Notes under the pieces: model-generated
The model's input: only the letters and a program-made list of their open reading frames with translations
The model's database searches: none
Told to the model about the DNA's origin: nothing
Source of the DNA: Shewanella algae
Lineage (GTDB): Bacteria > Pseudomonadota > Gammaproteobacteria > Enterobacterales > Shewanellaceae
Length of the DNA stretch: 64,000 bases
Direction of reading: 5' to 3'
Assembly (NCBI RefSeq): GCF_009183365.2
Contig: NZ_CP068230.1
Coordinates: forward strand, 1,003,001-1,067,000
Shown: piece after piece, positions 16,071 through 24,820 of the stretch
Position numbering within the stretch: the first letter of the stretch is position 1
Layout of the letters: each line of letters starts with the position of its first letter
Position numbers and translations under genes: made by a program

Positions 16071-16147
16071 TGGTCGGAGCGACAAGATTCGAACTTGCGA
16101 CCCCTGCCTCCCGAAGACAGCGCTCTACCGGGCTGAGCTACGCTCCG
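16071..16147 (-). tRNA. tRNA-Pro(CGG)
   Basis: The 77-base minus-strand sequence folds into a full cloverleaf. The acceptor stem is CGGAGCG/CGCTCCG, the D-arm contains AGCTCAGCCCGGTAGAGC, the anticodon stem is CTGTC/GGCAG with loop TTCGGGA (anticodon CGG, reading CCG), and the T-arm contains the GTTCGAATC loop. The discriminator A and an encoded CCA end are present. No integrase or duplicated 3' end is seen nearby, so it is not an obvious attachment site. Confidence 0.95.
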
Positions 16148-16259
16148 ACTCTGGAATCAGATGGTAAGTGAAGCTTAATTGGAAAAATGCCAACCAGGCC
16201 GCAAAATTATTCTCCGATGTGAGCTGGATAGTTGAAGCGCTGAAAAAATCAGCATGCTA

Positions 16260-16709
16260 TTAGCACTGGCTGAGCTCGATGATTCTGCTTATCAGGGCAT
16301 AGAGGCCGTTGCTGCGGGATGGGCTCAGTTGCCCCTCCAAACCCAGTTGTTTGAGATAAGCCTTGGGCTCAAATTGCGCCAGGGTTTGGTTGTCGCTGTT
16401 ATTCACCGCATGCAGCAACAAGGCAATCAGCCCCTTGACGATACGGGCCTCGCTGTCGGCAATAAACAGATGCTTGCCCTCGACTTGGCAGTGGTAGAGC
16501 CAGGCGGCGCTTTCACAGCCGCGTACCCGGGCGGCTTCTGTTTGCAGCTCGGGTGGCAGGGCCGGCAACAGCCTGGCTCCTTGCATCAACTGGCGGTATC
16601 TGTCCTGCCAATTATTGGCCGAGGAGACGGCTTCAAATAAGTTGGCCAGGGGCGCCTGGGTTTGCTTGGTAAATTGGATAAAGTCGGCAGCAGTGAGTGT
16701 TTCTGTCAT
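16260..16709 (-). CDS. csdE: CsdE sulfur acceptor
   Basis: This 149-residue SufE-family protein accepts sulfur from the cysteine desulfurase CsdA. The acceptor cysteine is C65 in VRGCESAAWL. The surrounding blocks (WQDRYRQLMQGARLLPALP, FIADSEARIVKGLIALLLHAVN and FEPKAYLKQLGLEGQLSPSRSNGL) fit CsdE/SufE. Its start is 3 bp after the csdA stop, so both come from one transcript. The pairing with CsdA rather than a suf operon favours CsdE. Confidence 0.93.
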   Translation of the reverse strand: MTETLTAADFIQFTKQTQAPLANLFEAVSSANNWQDRYRQLMQGARLLPALPPELQTEAARVRGCESAAWLYHCQVEGKHLFIADSEARIVKGLIALLLHAVNNSDNQTLAQFEPKAYLKQLGLEGQLSPSRSNGLYALISRIIELSQC

Positions 16710-16712
16710 GGT

Positions 16713-17927
16713 TCAATATCCCAGTAGCTCGGCGCTTGCCCTCAGGGCATCGAGAAAACGTTTGATATCTTGCTCATCAGTGTAGATCCCCACAGAGGCC
16801 CGGCAGCAGCCCTTGATACCCACCAGCGACATCAGTGGCATGGCACAATGATGGCCGCAGCGTACCGCTATGCCTTGTTGATCCAGCAGTATGCCTACAT
16901 CCTGGTGATGCTCACCCTTGAGGTTAAAGGCCACGGCGCCCAGATTATCCCCGTGGGCGGCGTAAAGTTCGACCCCGGCAATGGCGGATAACCCCTGTTG
17001 CAGCTGGTTCAGCAGTTTTTGTTCGGCAAGTGCCAGGGCTTGTCTGTCCTGCTGTTCGAGAAAGGCAACGGCCTCTCCCAGACCTATGACCTCGGCTATC
17101 GGCGGGGTGCCGGCCTCGAGGCGGTTGGGCAAGTCGCCAAATGTACTGTCTTGGAAACTGACGGTTTTTATCATCTCACCGCCGGTCAGCAGTGGCTCCA
17201 AGGTGTCGAGCAATTCATAGCGGCCCCAGAGTACGCCTATGCCGCTGGGGCCATACATCTTGTGGCCGGAAAAAGCATAAAAGTCGCACCCCAGTTGCTG
17301 CATATCCAACTGCAGATGGGCGACGGCCTGGGCACCATCCACCACACTGATGGCGCCGGCGGCGCGAATATCCTGACACAAGGCTTGTATGTCATTGACC
17401 GTACCCAATACATTGGAAACATGGCTGAGGGCCACCAATTTGGGCTTTTGCTGGAGCAGCAGACTAAAGGCCGCCTTATCGAGGCGCAGATCTTTATCCA
17501 GCGGAATGGGTTCCAGCCTGGCACCACTGCGTTTGACCAGTTGTTGCCAGGGCAGCAGATTGGCGTGATGAGCGCAGCTGTCGACCAGAATGAGGTCATC
17601 CTTGCCAAAGCGCTTGCCAAGGCCCCAGGCCAGCAGGTTGATGGCTTCGGTGGTGCCGTGGGTGAAGATGATCTCTTCCCGCCGGGCGGCATGGATAAAA
17701 TGTTGCAAGGCATCACGCACAGCTTCGTAGGCCTGGGTCGCCCGGGCGGAAAGCTGATGGGCCGCTCTGTGCACATTGGCGCAATCTTCACGGTAAAAAC
17801 GCGCCATAGCTTCCAGCACCCGCCGGGGTTTTTGGCTGGTGGCGGCCGTGTCGAGATAGACCAGGGGATAATCCCCCAACATCTGGGTGAGCGCGGGAAA
17901 CTGGGCGCGCAACTGTGGAGTGCTCAT
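16713..17927 (-). CDS. csdA: cysteine desulfurase CsdA (SufS class)
   Basis: This 404-residue PLP enzyme converts cysteine to alanine and passes the sulfur to CsdE. The PLP lysine is in FSGHKMYGPSGIGVLWG, and the catalytic loop RCGHHCAMPL carries C361. FTHGTTEAINLLAWGLG and VDGAQAVAHLQ are further class V aminotransferase landmarks. Group II (SufS/CsdA) membership is clear from the RxGHHCA loop. It is the first gene of csdA-csdE. The pathway serves Fe-S assembly or tRNA thiolation via TcdA/CsdL. Confidence 0.93.
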   Translation of the reverse strand: MSTPQLRAQFPALTQMLGDYPLVYLDTAATSQKPRRVLEAMARFYREDCANVHRAAHQLSARATQAYEAVRDALQHFIHAARREEIIFTHGTTEAINLLAWGLGKRFGKDDLILVDSCAHHANLLPWQQLVKRSGARLEPIPLDKDLRLDKAAFSLLLQQKPKLVALSHVSNVLGTVNDIQALCQDIRAAGAISVVDGAQAVAHLQLDMQQLGCDFYAFSGHKMYGPSGIGVLWGRYELLDTLEPLLTGGEMIKTVSFQDSTFGDLPNRLEAGTPPIAEVIGLGEAVAFLEQQDRQALALAEQKLLNQLQQGLSAIAGVELYAAHGDNLGAVAFNLKGEHHQDVGILLDQQGIAVRCGHHCAMPLMSLVGIKGCCRASVGIYTDEQDIKRFLDALRASAELLGY

Positions 17928-17949
17928 TGCTGTGGATCTTCAATCAAAA

Positions 17950-17981
17950 GGGCGCACAGATCTTTATGGATTTGTGCGCCC
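17950..17981 (-). terminator. terminator after tas
   Basis: On the minus strand GGGCGCACAAATC pairs with GATCTGTGCGCCC (one mismatch) around a short AT loop, followed by TTTTGATT. It lies in the 79-bp gap between tas and csdA, so csdA-csdE probably has its own promoter. Confidence 0.85.
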
Positions 17982-18006
17982 AATGCAAGGCGAAATATCT
18001 CAGCCC

Positions 18007-19047
18007 TTAAGGACAGGGCAGGCGAAATCGGCTCGACAGCGTGTTGATTTCACCGAGCAGTTCATCACTCAGCTTAAGCTGCGAGGCGGCAATGTTCTCC
18101 TTTAACTGCTCCAGATTGGTGGCGCCTATGATATTGCTGCCCACAAAGGGACGGGAGTTGACGAATGCCAGTGCCATCTGTGCCGGGCTCAGGTGGAATT
18201 TTTGGGCCAGCTTGACGTAGGCCTCGGTGGCCTCAAGCGCCAACTCGGTGCCGGTATAGCGGGCGAAGCGCTTGAACAGGGTCAACCTGGCGCCTGCTGG
18301 CCACTGACTGTCGAGATACTTGCCTGTGAGAGTACCGAAGGCCAATGGCGAGTAGGCCAGCAGTGGTAACTCTTCGCGGTGGCTTATTTCACTCATGCCC
18401 ACTTCAAAGCTGCGATTCAGCAGGTTATAGGGGTTCTGGACGCTGACAATTCGCGGCAGGCCATGTTTTTCTGCCAGTTGCAGGTATTTCATCAGGCCCC
18501 ATGGGGTTTCGTTGGAAACCCCGATATAGCGCACCTTGCCGGCGCGGATCACTTCGCTCAAGGCTTCTAGGGTATCCAGGATGGGGGTCATCGACTCCTG
18601 CTCCTGCTGCTCATAGAAGAGTTCGCCGAAGAAGTTACAGTTTCTGTGGGGCCAGTGGATTTGATAGAGATCGATACAGTCTACGCCCAGGCGCTGCAAT
18701 GATGCATCCACCGCTAGCTGGATATTGCGCCAGTCCAGTGCCATCTTGCTGCGGATATAGTCACTCTTGCCGCCGGGAGCCGCCACCTTGGTGGCAATCA
18801 CCAGGTTGTCTCTGTTGCCGCGGGCCTTGAGATAGGCGCCAAGGATGCGTTCGGTTTCACCCTGAGTCTCGGGTTTTGGCGGCACCGGATACATCTCGGC
18901 AGTGTCGATAAAGTTAATCCCTTTGGCTAGGGCCATATCCAACTGGGCGAAGGCGTCGGCCTGGCTGTTTTGCTCGCCCCAGGTCATGGTGCCGAGGCAC
19001 AGTTTGCTCACTTCCAGAGTGGAGTGGGGGATACGTCTGTATTCCAT
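18007..19047 (-). CDS. tas: Tas-type aldo/keto reductase
   Basis: This 346-residue NADPH-dependent aldo/keto reductase is the same length as E. coli Tas. The tetrad residues lie in FIDTAEMYPVPPKPETQGETERILG (Asp, Tyr), the Lys of IATKVAAPGG and the His of DLYQIHWPHRNCNFFGE. The coenzyme end is SNIIGATNLEQLKENIAAS. The NFFGELFY and TQGETE segments are typical of the Tas subgroup. Tas suppressed tyrosine auxotrophy in E. coli, but its natural substrate is not known. It has its own terminator and appears monocistronic. Confidence 0.9.
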   Translation of the reverse strand: MEYRRIPHSTLEVSKLCLGTMTWGEQNSQADAFAQLDMALAKGINFIDTAEMYPVPPKPETQGETERILGAYLKARGNRDNLVIATKVAAPGGKSDYIRSKMALDWRNIQLAVDASLQRLGVDCIDLYQIHWPHRNCNFFGELFYEQQEQESMTPILDTLEALSEVIRAGKVRYIGVSNETPWGLMKYLQLAEKHGLPRIVSVQNPYNLLNRSFEVGMSEISHREELPLLAYSPLAFGTLTGKYLDSQWPAGARLTLFKRFARYTGTELALEATEAYVKLAQKFHLSPAQMALAFVNSRPFVGSNIIGATNLEQLKENIAASQLKLSDELLGEINTLSSRFRLPCP

Positions 19048-19425
19048 TGAAAGCTCCCGCTAATTTCCTTATCTGCAAGCTAACAAGTGACAGAGGTTGA
19101 TTGTCAATAAATAAAACTGTTTTCGTGTCACTTTTGTTGTTTTTCAGTTTGTTGAGCGGGAGGTGCAGGAATGGGAAGTATGGTTTGGATTTCAATCTGT
19201 TGCATAACACCATCGCTGATGAATCAATCAAGGGAGAGGTGGCAATTGAGGACTTTGGGCAGGCGAACAGCCGAGTTAACCGATTGCCAAAGTCACACTC
19301 CGGGAATAGCTGCAGCAATCACAGCGGCATTGCATCTATTGTGTTGGTGCGCTTTTTAGGCGTGGGCCGTAGCTGCCACCAGAGCCTCCGGTGGCAGCGG
19401 CTTGCTTGGTTAGAGGCTTGCTCGG
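19048..19425. other. intergenic region with one inverted repeat
   Basis: These 378 bases between tas and the MarR-GNAT gene have no convincing gene; the open frames here lack ribosome sites and family features. A 9-bp inverted repeat GCTGCCACC/GGTGGCAGC at 19372-19398 lies just downstream of the MarR-GNAT stop and may help end that transcript, although no T run follows. Confidence 0.55.
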
Positions 19426-20427
19426 CTAGAGTGTCAGCAACATGGGAATTTCACAGGCGCTGTGGCCGGTATTGCCAAGGGGCTTGGGCAGGACGGTAAA
19501 GCCCAGACTGGCGTAGAGGCCGAGCGCTTCCGGCAACAGTTTGGTGGTTTCCAGATAACAGGCCTTATATCCCTGCTCGCGGGCAAAGCTGAGACATTGC
19601 AGTGCCAAACGGCGGGAGAGCCCCAGGCCTCGCACTATGGGCATAAAGTACATCTTCTGCAACTCACACACCCCCCTTTCGCCGGGCAAGGGTGCTATGC
19701 CGGCACCGCCGAGCAATTGCTGCTGTTTTTCAATTACCCAATACCGGCTGCCTGGCTGCCCATATTGGCGACTCAGGTGATCCAGGGTCGGGTCGGCCAC
19801 ACTGTAACCCTTATCGGGAGTCAGGCCATATTCGGCCGATACAGCACGTATCACGGCGGCCAGCCCGGCATCGTCTGCCGCCTGTAGTGGCCTGATTACC
19901 ACCCCCTGTTGGCTCTTGGCTTTGGTAATCGCCTTGTTGTAGCAGCGCAGGCTGGCTTCCAGCTGGGTCACTTCGCTCGGTGCCAACTGGGCAAGAATGT
20001 CAGCAAATTGATTATCCTGCTGGTTATCCAGCTGTTTCAACATCTTATGCCCGGCCGGAGTCAGACTGACCTGCAGACAACGATTGTCTCTGGGATTGGC
20101 CTTGGTTTGGGCCAGTTGTTTCTTGACCAGATGACTGACGGCACGACTGGCATTGGATTTATCGATATTGAGCAGGCTACTCAGTTCTTTAATGCTGAGA
20201 TCTTGCTGTCCCAGCTCCAGCAGTGTGTGTGCCTGCACAGGTGTCAGCGGCAGTTGCCCGCAGGCACCGGACAACATACCCAGCTGCCGTACCAGATGAC
20301 GTGACAGGTGTCTGAGCACAGGGCTAACCTGGGCCAGTTCATCCTGAGAGGGTTCCTGGCGATTGCCCGGCTCTTTAACATCAGGCTTGGATGAGCCCGA
20401 ATTTAGCGGTTTTGTACTGAGGGACAT
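19426..20427 (-). CDS. MarR-family regulator fused to a GNAT acetyltransferase
   Basis: This 333-residue fusion protein has two domains. Residues 35-170 form a MarR winged helix (LTPVQAHTLLELGQQDLSIKELSSLLNIDKSNASRAVSHLVKKQL, then the NPRDNRCLQVSLTPAG wing). Residues 175-333 form a GNAT fold, with the acetyl-CoA loop in FMPIVRGLGLSRRLALQCL and the C-terminal ALGLYASLGFTVLPKPLGNTGH. Such MarR-GNAT proteins occur in many bacteria, but the inducer and acceptor are unknown. It is transcribed alone. Confidence 0.87.
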   Translation of the reverse strand: MSLSTKPLNSGSSKPDVKEPGNRQEPSQDELAQVSPVLRHLSRHLVRQLGMLSGACGQLPLTPVQAHTLLELGQQDLSIKELSSLLNIDKSNASRAVSHLVKKQLAQTKANPRDNRCLQVSLTPAGHKMLKQLDNQQDNQFADILAQLAPSEVTQLEASLRCYNKAITKAKSQQGVVIRPLQAADDAGLAAVIRAVSAEYGLTPDKGYSVADPTLDHLSRQYGQPGSRYWVIEKQQQLLGGAGIAPLPGERGVCELQKMYFMPIVRGLGLSRRLALQCLSFAREQGYKACYLETTKLLPEALGLYASLGFTVLPKPLGNTGHSACEIPMLLTL

Positions 20428-20586
20428 CTAAGGGGATACCTCGCAAAAAGATAAAATGGTTGCGATAAGCAACTAATGCTGAATTCAAGTTAGCTCAGTC
20501 TGTATCTATTTGCAACAGCTGGGTTTGGTAATTGTCCCGCATTTACACAGGTCGCTTGGGAAAGATTGAGGTGGGGCGGTCAACAA

Positions 20587-20612
20587 CACCGCCGTTATTA
20601 ATAACAGCGGTG
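20587..20612 (-). terminator. hairpin downstream of yjjX
   Basis: CACCGC and GCGGTG flank the inner palindrome GTTATTAATAAC with one opposed mismatch, giving a long stem 8 bp after the yjjX stop codon. On the minus strand it is followed by TTGTTG, a weak tail. Confidence 0.55.
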
Positions 20613-20619
20613 ACTGGTA

Positions 20620-21156
20620 TCAGTAAAGCTCCGGGTAACGCAGTGGCGCCGATGCGAGCAGCAAGGCCGAGTGATAAATACTCTCGCGAGTAGCATGCCC
20701 CTGGGTCAAGAGCCCTATTGCACCACCTGCCTGTTTGACATTGACGGTATTGAACAGCGAATCCATCACATCCCCCAGTTCTTCACCGGCCTTGAGCGCG
20801 GCATAAACCTTGGGCGGCAGGGGCAGGTGAGCACTGCGGCCGACGCAGAGGCGTTCTTTGGTGGCTATGACGACATAGGCAAAGGTGGCCGGCCCCTGGG
20901 GAAAATCATCCACCCCACCTTCCATTGCCAGATAGTAATCGGCATCTGCATTCGCCTTGCACCATTCCACCCTGTTGATGGCTCCCTGGCGGGTATCGGC
21001 ATCTGTCATGGGTTGCTCCGCCACACCGGATGGCGCCTTCATGGCTTGGCAGTGGATTTCGGCGTCGGGATGCAGGGCGCGAACCGCATTCTCGGCGGCT
21101 TTGAGTTTTACCGGGTTGGTAGAACCCACCACTATCTGTAACTGTTTTTGTTTCAT
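20620..21156 (-). CDS. yjjX: YjjX-type inosine/xanthosine triphosphatase
   Basis: This 178-residue house-cleaning enzyme hydrolyses non-canonical purine nucleoside triphosphates such as ITP and XTP. It opens with QIVVGSTNPVKLKAAENAV, the substrate-binding start of the YjjX family, and continues with SGVAEQPMTDADTRQGAINR, YLAMEGGVDDF with metal-binding acidic residues, and DSLFNTVNVKQAGGAIGLLT. Length agrees with the E. coli protein. No operon partner is evident. Confidence 0.92.
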   Translation of the reverse strand: MKQKQLQIVVGSTNPVKLKAAENAVRALHPDAEIHCQAMKAPSGVAEQPMTDADTRQGAINRVEWCKANADADYYLAMEGGVDDFPQGPATFAYVVIATKERLCVGRSAHLPLPPKVYAALKAGEELGDVMDSLFNTVNVKQAGGAIGLLTQGHATRESIYHSALLLASAPLRYPELY

Positions 21157-21389
21157 GTTTGTTTATTTGGTGGATCTTTAATGTGGACGACTGTTTAAAT
21201 CATTGTTTAAATGGTCGGAGGTGCGACCTTGAGTTGGGCGTCATTGTGACGCGCCGTAAATCACAACGCAAGGTACACCGAGGGACACGACATAAGCGCC
21301 ATGACAGACCCGTATGGCTTTTGGGGAGTTGTATTGTTCAAGGGGCTGGGCCTTGTCGGATAAATGGCATTAAAAAAGAGATAATTATA

Positions 21390-23951
21390 ATGAAATTCAA
21401 CAAACTCATGTACGCCATGGGGCTGGCAGGCACCCTGGCACTCGTTGGCTGTTCGGATGACGACAATGATCAGAATCCGCCTCCGGTCGACAACACACTG
21501 CAGGCATTTGCACCGGACGGCAAGCTCTCGGTCAGCGTTCGGCGCACCAGTTTCGGTGTACCTCACATTCAAGCCGACAATTTGGAAAGCCTGGGATTCG
21601 GTAACGGCTATGTGCAGGCGCAGGACAATCTGTGCATCCTGGCCGATGGTTTTGTTAAGGCCAACTCAGAGCGTTCCATGTATTTCGGCCCCCATGCCAG
21701 CCTGGACTTCACCACAGGGATCCCGGCCCGTGAAGACAATGGTAACCTGATCTCCGACTTTGCCTACAAGGCGCTCAAGGTCAGAGCTCAGGCCGAGGCC
21801 AAATGGCCTGAATTCAGCGAAAACTCCCGGGCACTTATCAGCGGGTTTGTCGCCGGCTACAACCGGTATTTGAGCGATGTGGCCGAAGGCAAGCAACAGG
21901 CTGAGCCCTTCTGTGCCGGGCAGCCCTGGGTCAAGCCTATTGAACCTGAAGATGTGGTGACCTACCTGTTTTCAATTGCCCTGTTACCGGGGGCGGCCAA
22001 CTTCCTGGATCTGATCTTTTACGCCAATCCGGGTGATGGTGATGAATATTTGCCGCGAATAGTCGGCCCGGCTCCTGCCTCTGCCGCCCAGACCGCTTTT
22101 GTCAATGACATCAACAGCAAGCTGATTGCCAGAGCCGCCAATATTGCCACCCCGGAGACCAACCCGGGTGAACTGGGCTCCAACGGCTGGGGCCTTGGCA
22201 AAGACAAGACGGAAAACGGCAAGGGCATGGTGCTGGGGAACCCGCACTTTCCGCATACAGGTAACCTGAGGTTCTGGCAGTCCCATGCCACCATTCCCGG
22301 ACACCTGGATGTGATGGGCGGCTCTCTGGTCGGCATGCCGGGCCCAATCAATATTGGTTTCAACAAAGATCTCGCCTGGACCCATACTTTCTCCACCGCC
22401 GAACATTTTGTGGTCTATAACCTGGAGCTGGTTTCCGGCGACCGAATGCAGTATCTGTTTGATGGTGAGCCTATGCCTATCAGCAAGGAAACCGTGCAGG
22501 TGCTGGTCAATGCCGGTCCGGCGGGTATGCTGGTAGCCGAAAAAGATATTTATACCACTCCCAAGGGACCTATAGTCGAAGCGCCTGCCACCCAGGCACC
22601 TTTTGGTTGGGATGATGGCCAGGCCTTTATGTTGCAGGATGCCAACATGGCGACCATGGATCCCGTGGATCACTGGCTGGCGATGAACATGGCCGCCAAC
22701 AAGCAGGAGTTTGTGCAGGCATTTAAAGACTATGACGGCATGATCTTCAATAACACCATGTATGCCGACAGGGAAGGCAACGCCTTCTATATCGATGACT
22801 CTACCGTGCCTGGATTATCCGAGGCGGCTGTGGTATTGCTGAAGACTTCCCCTGAGATCAAGGCGGCCAAGGCGCAGGCAGGCTTTACCATATTGCCGGG
22901 CAATACCTCACTGTTCGCCTTCGATGGCCCCACGCCTTTCGAGCGGGCGCCCAAGTTGGAACGCACAGACTTTGTGCAAAACTCCAATAACTCCTTCTGG
23001 TCTACCAACCCGGCCGAGCCGCTGGAGTATTTCTCCCCCATGTATGGCCCGGAGCGTGGCCAACTGAGCATGAGAACCCGCATGGGGCTCAAGCTGCTTG
23101 GTGATGCCGCCGGTAGTGATGACAAGTTCAACCTGGATGAACTGGAGGCGGCAGTGCTCAACAACCGCAGCTATCTGGCCGAAATGGTTTTGGATGATCT
23201 GATTGCCCAGTGTGAGGCCAAGGGCAGTGAACCTGTAATGGTCGGTACCCTTGCCAAGGATATCAGCGCTGCCTGCGCGGCGCTCAAGGCCTGGAATGGT
23301 CATCAGGACAACGACAGTAAAGGCGGCGCTTTGCTTCGGGAATTCGCCCACCTGTTCAATGACAAAACCATGTTGACCCAAGGCTTTGATTATTTGCAGC
23401 CGGCGACCACTCCCACAGGGCTGAGTTCTGACGGTTCGGCGCTCACCGCGCTGGCACATGCCGCACTCAACCTGGAAGCGGCCGGTTTTGCCGTCGATGC
23501 GCCCCTTGGCAGTGTGCAGTTTGTCGAGCGTTCATTGCCGGATGGCAGCGCCAGTGGTGTGCGTTTGCCCTGGCCCGGCAGTCATCATGCCGAGGGTGGT
23601 TTCAACGTATTTTCCACCAAGACCAGTGGTGACGATACGCTTATCCCGCAGCACTCTTACGCTCCGGCAACCGATATTCTGAGCGGTAAAGCGCTGGATT
23701 CCGGTCTGAGCGCCAAGGGCTATCAGGTTCGTTATGGTTCCAGCTGGATGATGGCGGTGAGCTTTACCGATGAGGGCCCGGAGGCGAGAGGGATACTGAC
23801 CTACTCAGAGACCAGCAATATTCTGCGTCCCGAGTTTGCCGATCAGACCGCGCTCTACTCCAGTGAGAAACGTTTCCGCCCCTTGCTGTTCAAAGAAGCG
23901 GATATTGATGCGGCAACCGTATCCAAGATGGAACTGACACTCGAGCGTTAA
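21390..23951 (+). CDS. penicillin acylase-family lipoprotein (possible N-acyl-homoserine lactone acylase)
   Basis: This 853-residue Ntn-hydrolase precursor starts at ATG 21390. A lipoprotein signal ends at LALVGC. The alpha-chain region has RRTSFGVPHIQADNLESLGFGNGYVQAQDNL; the predicted autocleavage site is before S264 in GSNGWGLG, whose Ser becomes the N-terminal nucleophile of the beta chain. The beta chain has NPHFPHTG, FNKDLAWTHTFS and FVQNSNNSFWST with the oxyanion Asn. These fit the aculeacin/AHL/cephalosporin acylase branch. The substrate (lactone signals, beta-lactams or lipopeptides) cannot be fixed. AAGAG is the only ribosome site visible. Confidence 0.87.
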   Translation: MKFNKLMYAMGLAGTLALVGCSDDDNDQNPPPVDNTLQAFAPDGKLSVSVRRTSFGVPHIQADNLESLGFGNGYVQAQDNLCILADGFVKANSERSMYFGPHASLDFTTGIPAREDNGNLISDFAYKALKVRAQAEAKWPEFSENSRALISGFVAGYNRYLSDVAEGKQQAEPFCAGQPWVKPIEPEDVVTYLFSIALLPGAANFLDLIFYANPGDGDEYLPRIVGPAPASAAQTAFVNDINSKLIARAANIATPETNPGELGSNGWGLGKDKTENGKGMVLGNPHFPHTGNLRFWQSHATIPGHLDVMGGSLVGMPGPINIGFNKDLAWTHTFSTAEHFVVYNLELVSGDRMQYLFDGEPMPISKETVQVLVNAGPAGMLVAEKDIYTTPKGPIVEAPATQAPFGWDDGQAFMLQDANMATMDPVDHWLAMNMAANKQEFVQAFKDYDGMIFNNTMYADREGNAFYIDDSTVPGLSEAAVVLLKTSPEIKAAKAQAGFTILPGNTSLFAFDGPTPFERAPKLERTDFVQNSNNSFWSTNPAEPLEYFSPMYGPERGQLSMRTRMGLKLLGDAAGSDDKFNLDELEAAVLNNRSYLAEMVLDDLIAQCEAKGSEPVMVGTLAKDISAACAALKAWNGHQDNDSKGGALLREFAHLFNDKTMLTQGFDYLQPATTPTGLSSDGSALTALAHAALNLEAAGFAVDAPLGSVQFVERSLPDGSASGVRLPWPGSHHAEGGFNVFSTKTSGDDTLIPQHSYAPATDILSGKALDSGLSAKGYQVRYGSSWMMAVSFTDEGPEARGILTYSETSNILRPEFADQTALYSSEKRFRPLLFKEADIDAATVSKMELTLER

Positions 23952-23970
23952 GCGCTATTCTTTCAGCTTC

Positions 23971-24003
23971 AATGCCGCTCATCTCGATGAGCGGCATTTT
24001 TTT
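23971..24003 (+). terminator. terminator after the acylase gene
   Basis: ATGCCGCTCATC and GATGAGCGGCAT form a perfect 12-bp stem with a 2-nt loop followed by seven T residues. Confidence 0.95.
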
Positions 24004-24067
24004 ACTTGTGGTTGCCAACTCAGTCAAAGTGGCCTGGCTAACATGAAAACCTATATTTGCGCTGAAC

Positions 24068-24517
24068 TTAGGCAGGCTTTTCCTCGTACATGAGGTAGTG
24101 GCTCTGACTCATGCCCAGTGATTGGTAAGTTTGTTGGGCACGGGTGTTTTCCTGCTCCACATAGAGCCTGAAGCTGGCAGCCCCACCTTGCTTTTCGGCC
24201 AGCGTCTTGACCTCCTGATACAGGGCGCGATAGATGCCTTTTTGTCTGTGCTCCGGCTTGATATAGACGCTCTGGATCCAGTAGTAGTCTGCGGCGCGCC
24301 AGTCACTCCACTCGAAGGTAACCATCAAGGAGCCTGCGATTTCACCTTCGATTTCTGCTACCAGATAAAAACCTTTGGCGGGATTTTCCAGCAGGGTGCT
24401 GACGCCTCGGCTCAGGGTGTCACTGTCCAGTGCCAATCCTTCGGTTTCCTGAGCCATCGCCTGGTTGAAAGCCACCAGGGCCTCGGTGTCTTTTGGGGTA
24501 CCTTTTCTTATTAGCAT
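24068..24517 (-). CDS. GNAT-family N-acetyltransferase
   Basis: This 149-residue acetyltransferase starts at 24517, where AAGGA lies 7 nt upstream; the longer frame adds 47 unlikely residues. The GNAT blocks are MLIRKGTPKDTEALVAFNQAMAQE, YYWIQSVYIKPEHRQKGIYRALYQEV with the acetyl-CoA loop (HRQKGIY), and ENTRAQQTYQSLGMSQSHYLMYE. The acceptor is unknown. It has no close neighbours in the same operon. Confidence 0.85.
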   Translation of the reverse strand: MLIRKGTPKDTEALVAFNQAMAQETEGLALDSDTLSRGVSTLLENPAKGFYLVAEIEGEIAGSLMVTFEWSDWRAADYYWIQSVYIKPEHRQKGIYRALYQEVKTLAEKQGGAASFRLYVEQENTRAQQTYQSLGMSQSHYLMYEEKPA

Positions 24518-24820
24518 AGTTATTCCTTTGAGTTCTGTTTGCTTGAATGCTCGTAGGGGCGGGCACAATTTATCAGCAGTCCTATGTTGGTGCAAAGGGG
24601 GGACTGGATTAAAAGTCGTCATTTCCGGTTTTACCTGGATTACCCTGGCTCGGCTCAAGATAACGGCTCAAGGTAACTCAAACCTGCAACCGGGCAGCGT
24701 GATACAGATCATCCTTGCTGCAGGCGAGCTGTGCTAAACTCGCGCACCGGCCTTGATGTCTGATCTCGGCCATCCGCCAAGGATATGGCCCCTCTCTTTT
24801 TCAAATATCAAGGTTTACAC

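Noticed and set aside
16071..16147. tRNA-Pro as an integration site for a mobile island
   Set aside because: No integrase, no duplicated tRNA end, and the flanking genes are ordinary housekeeping genes.
19101..19499. 132-codon frame in the gap after tas that runs into the MarR-GNAT gene
   Set aside because: Its 3' part is antisense to a real gene and the 5' part has no coding features.
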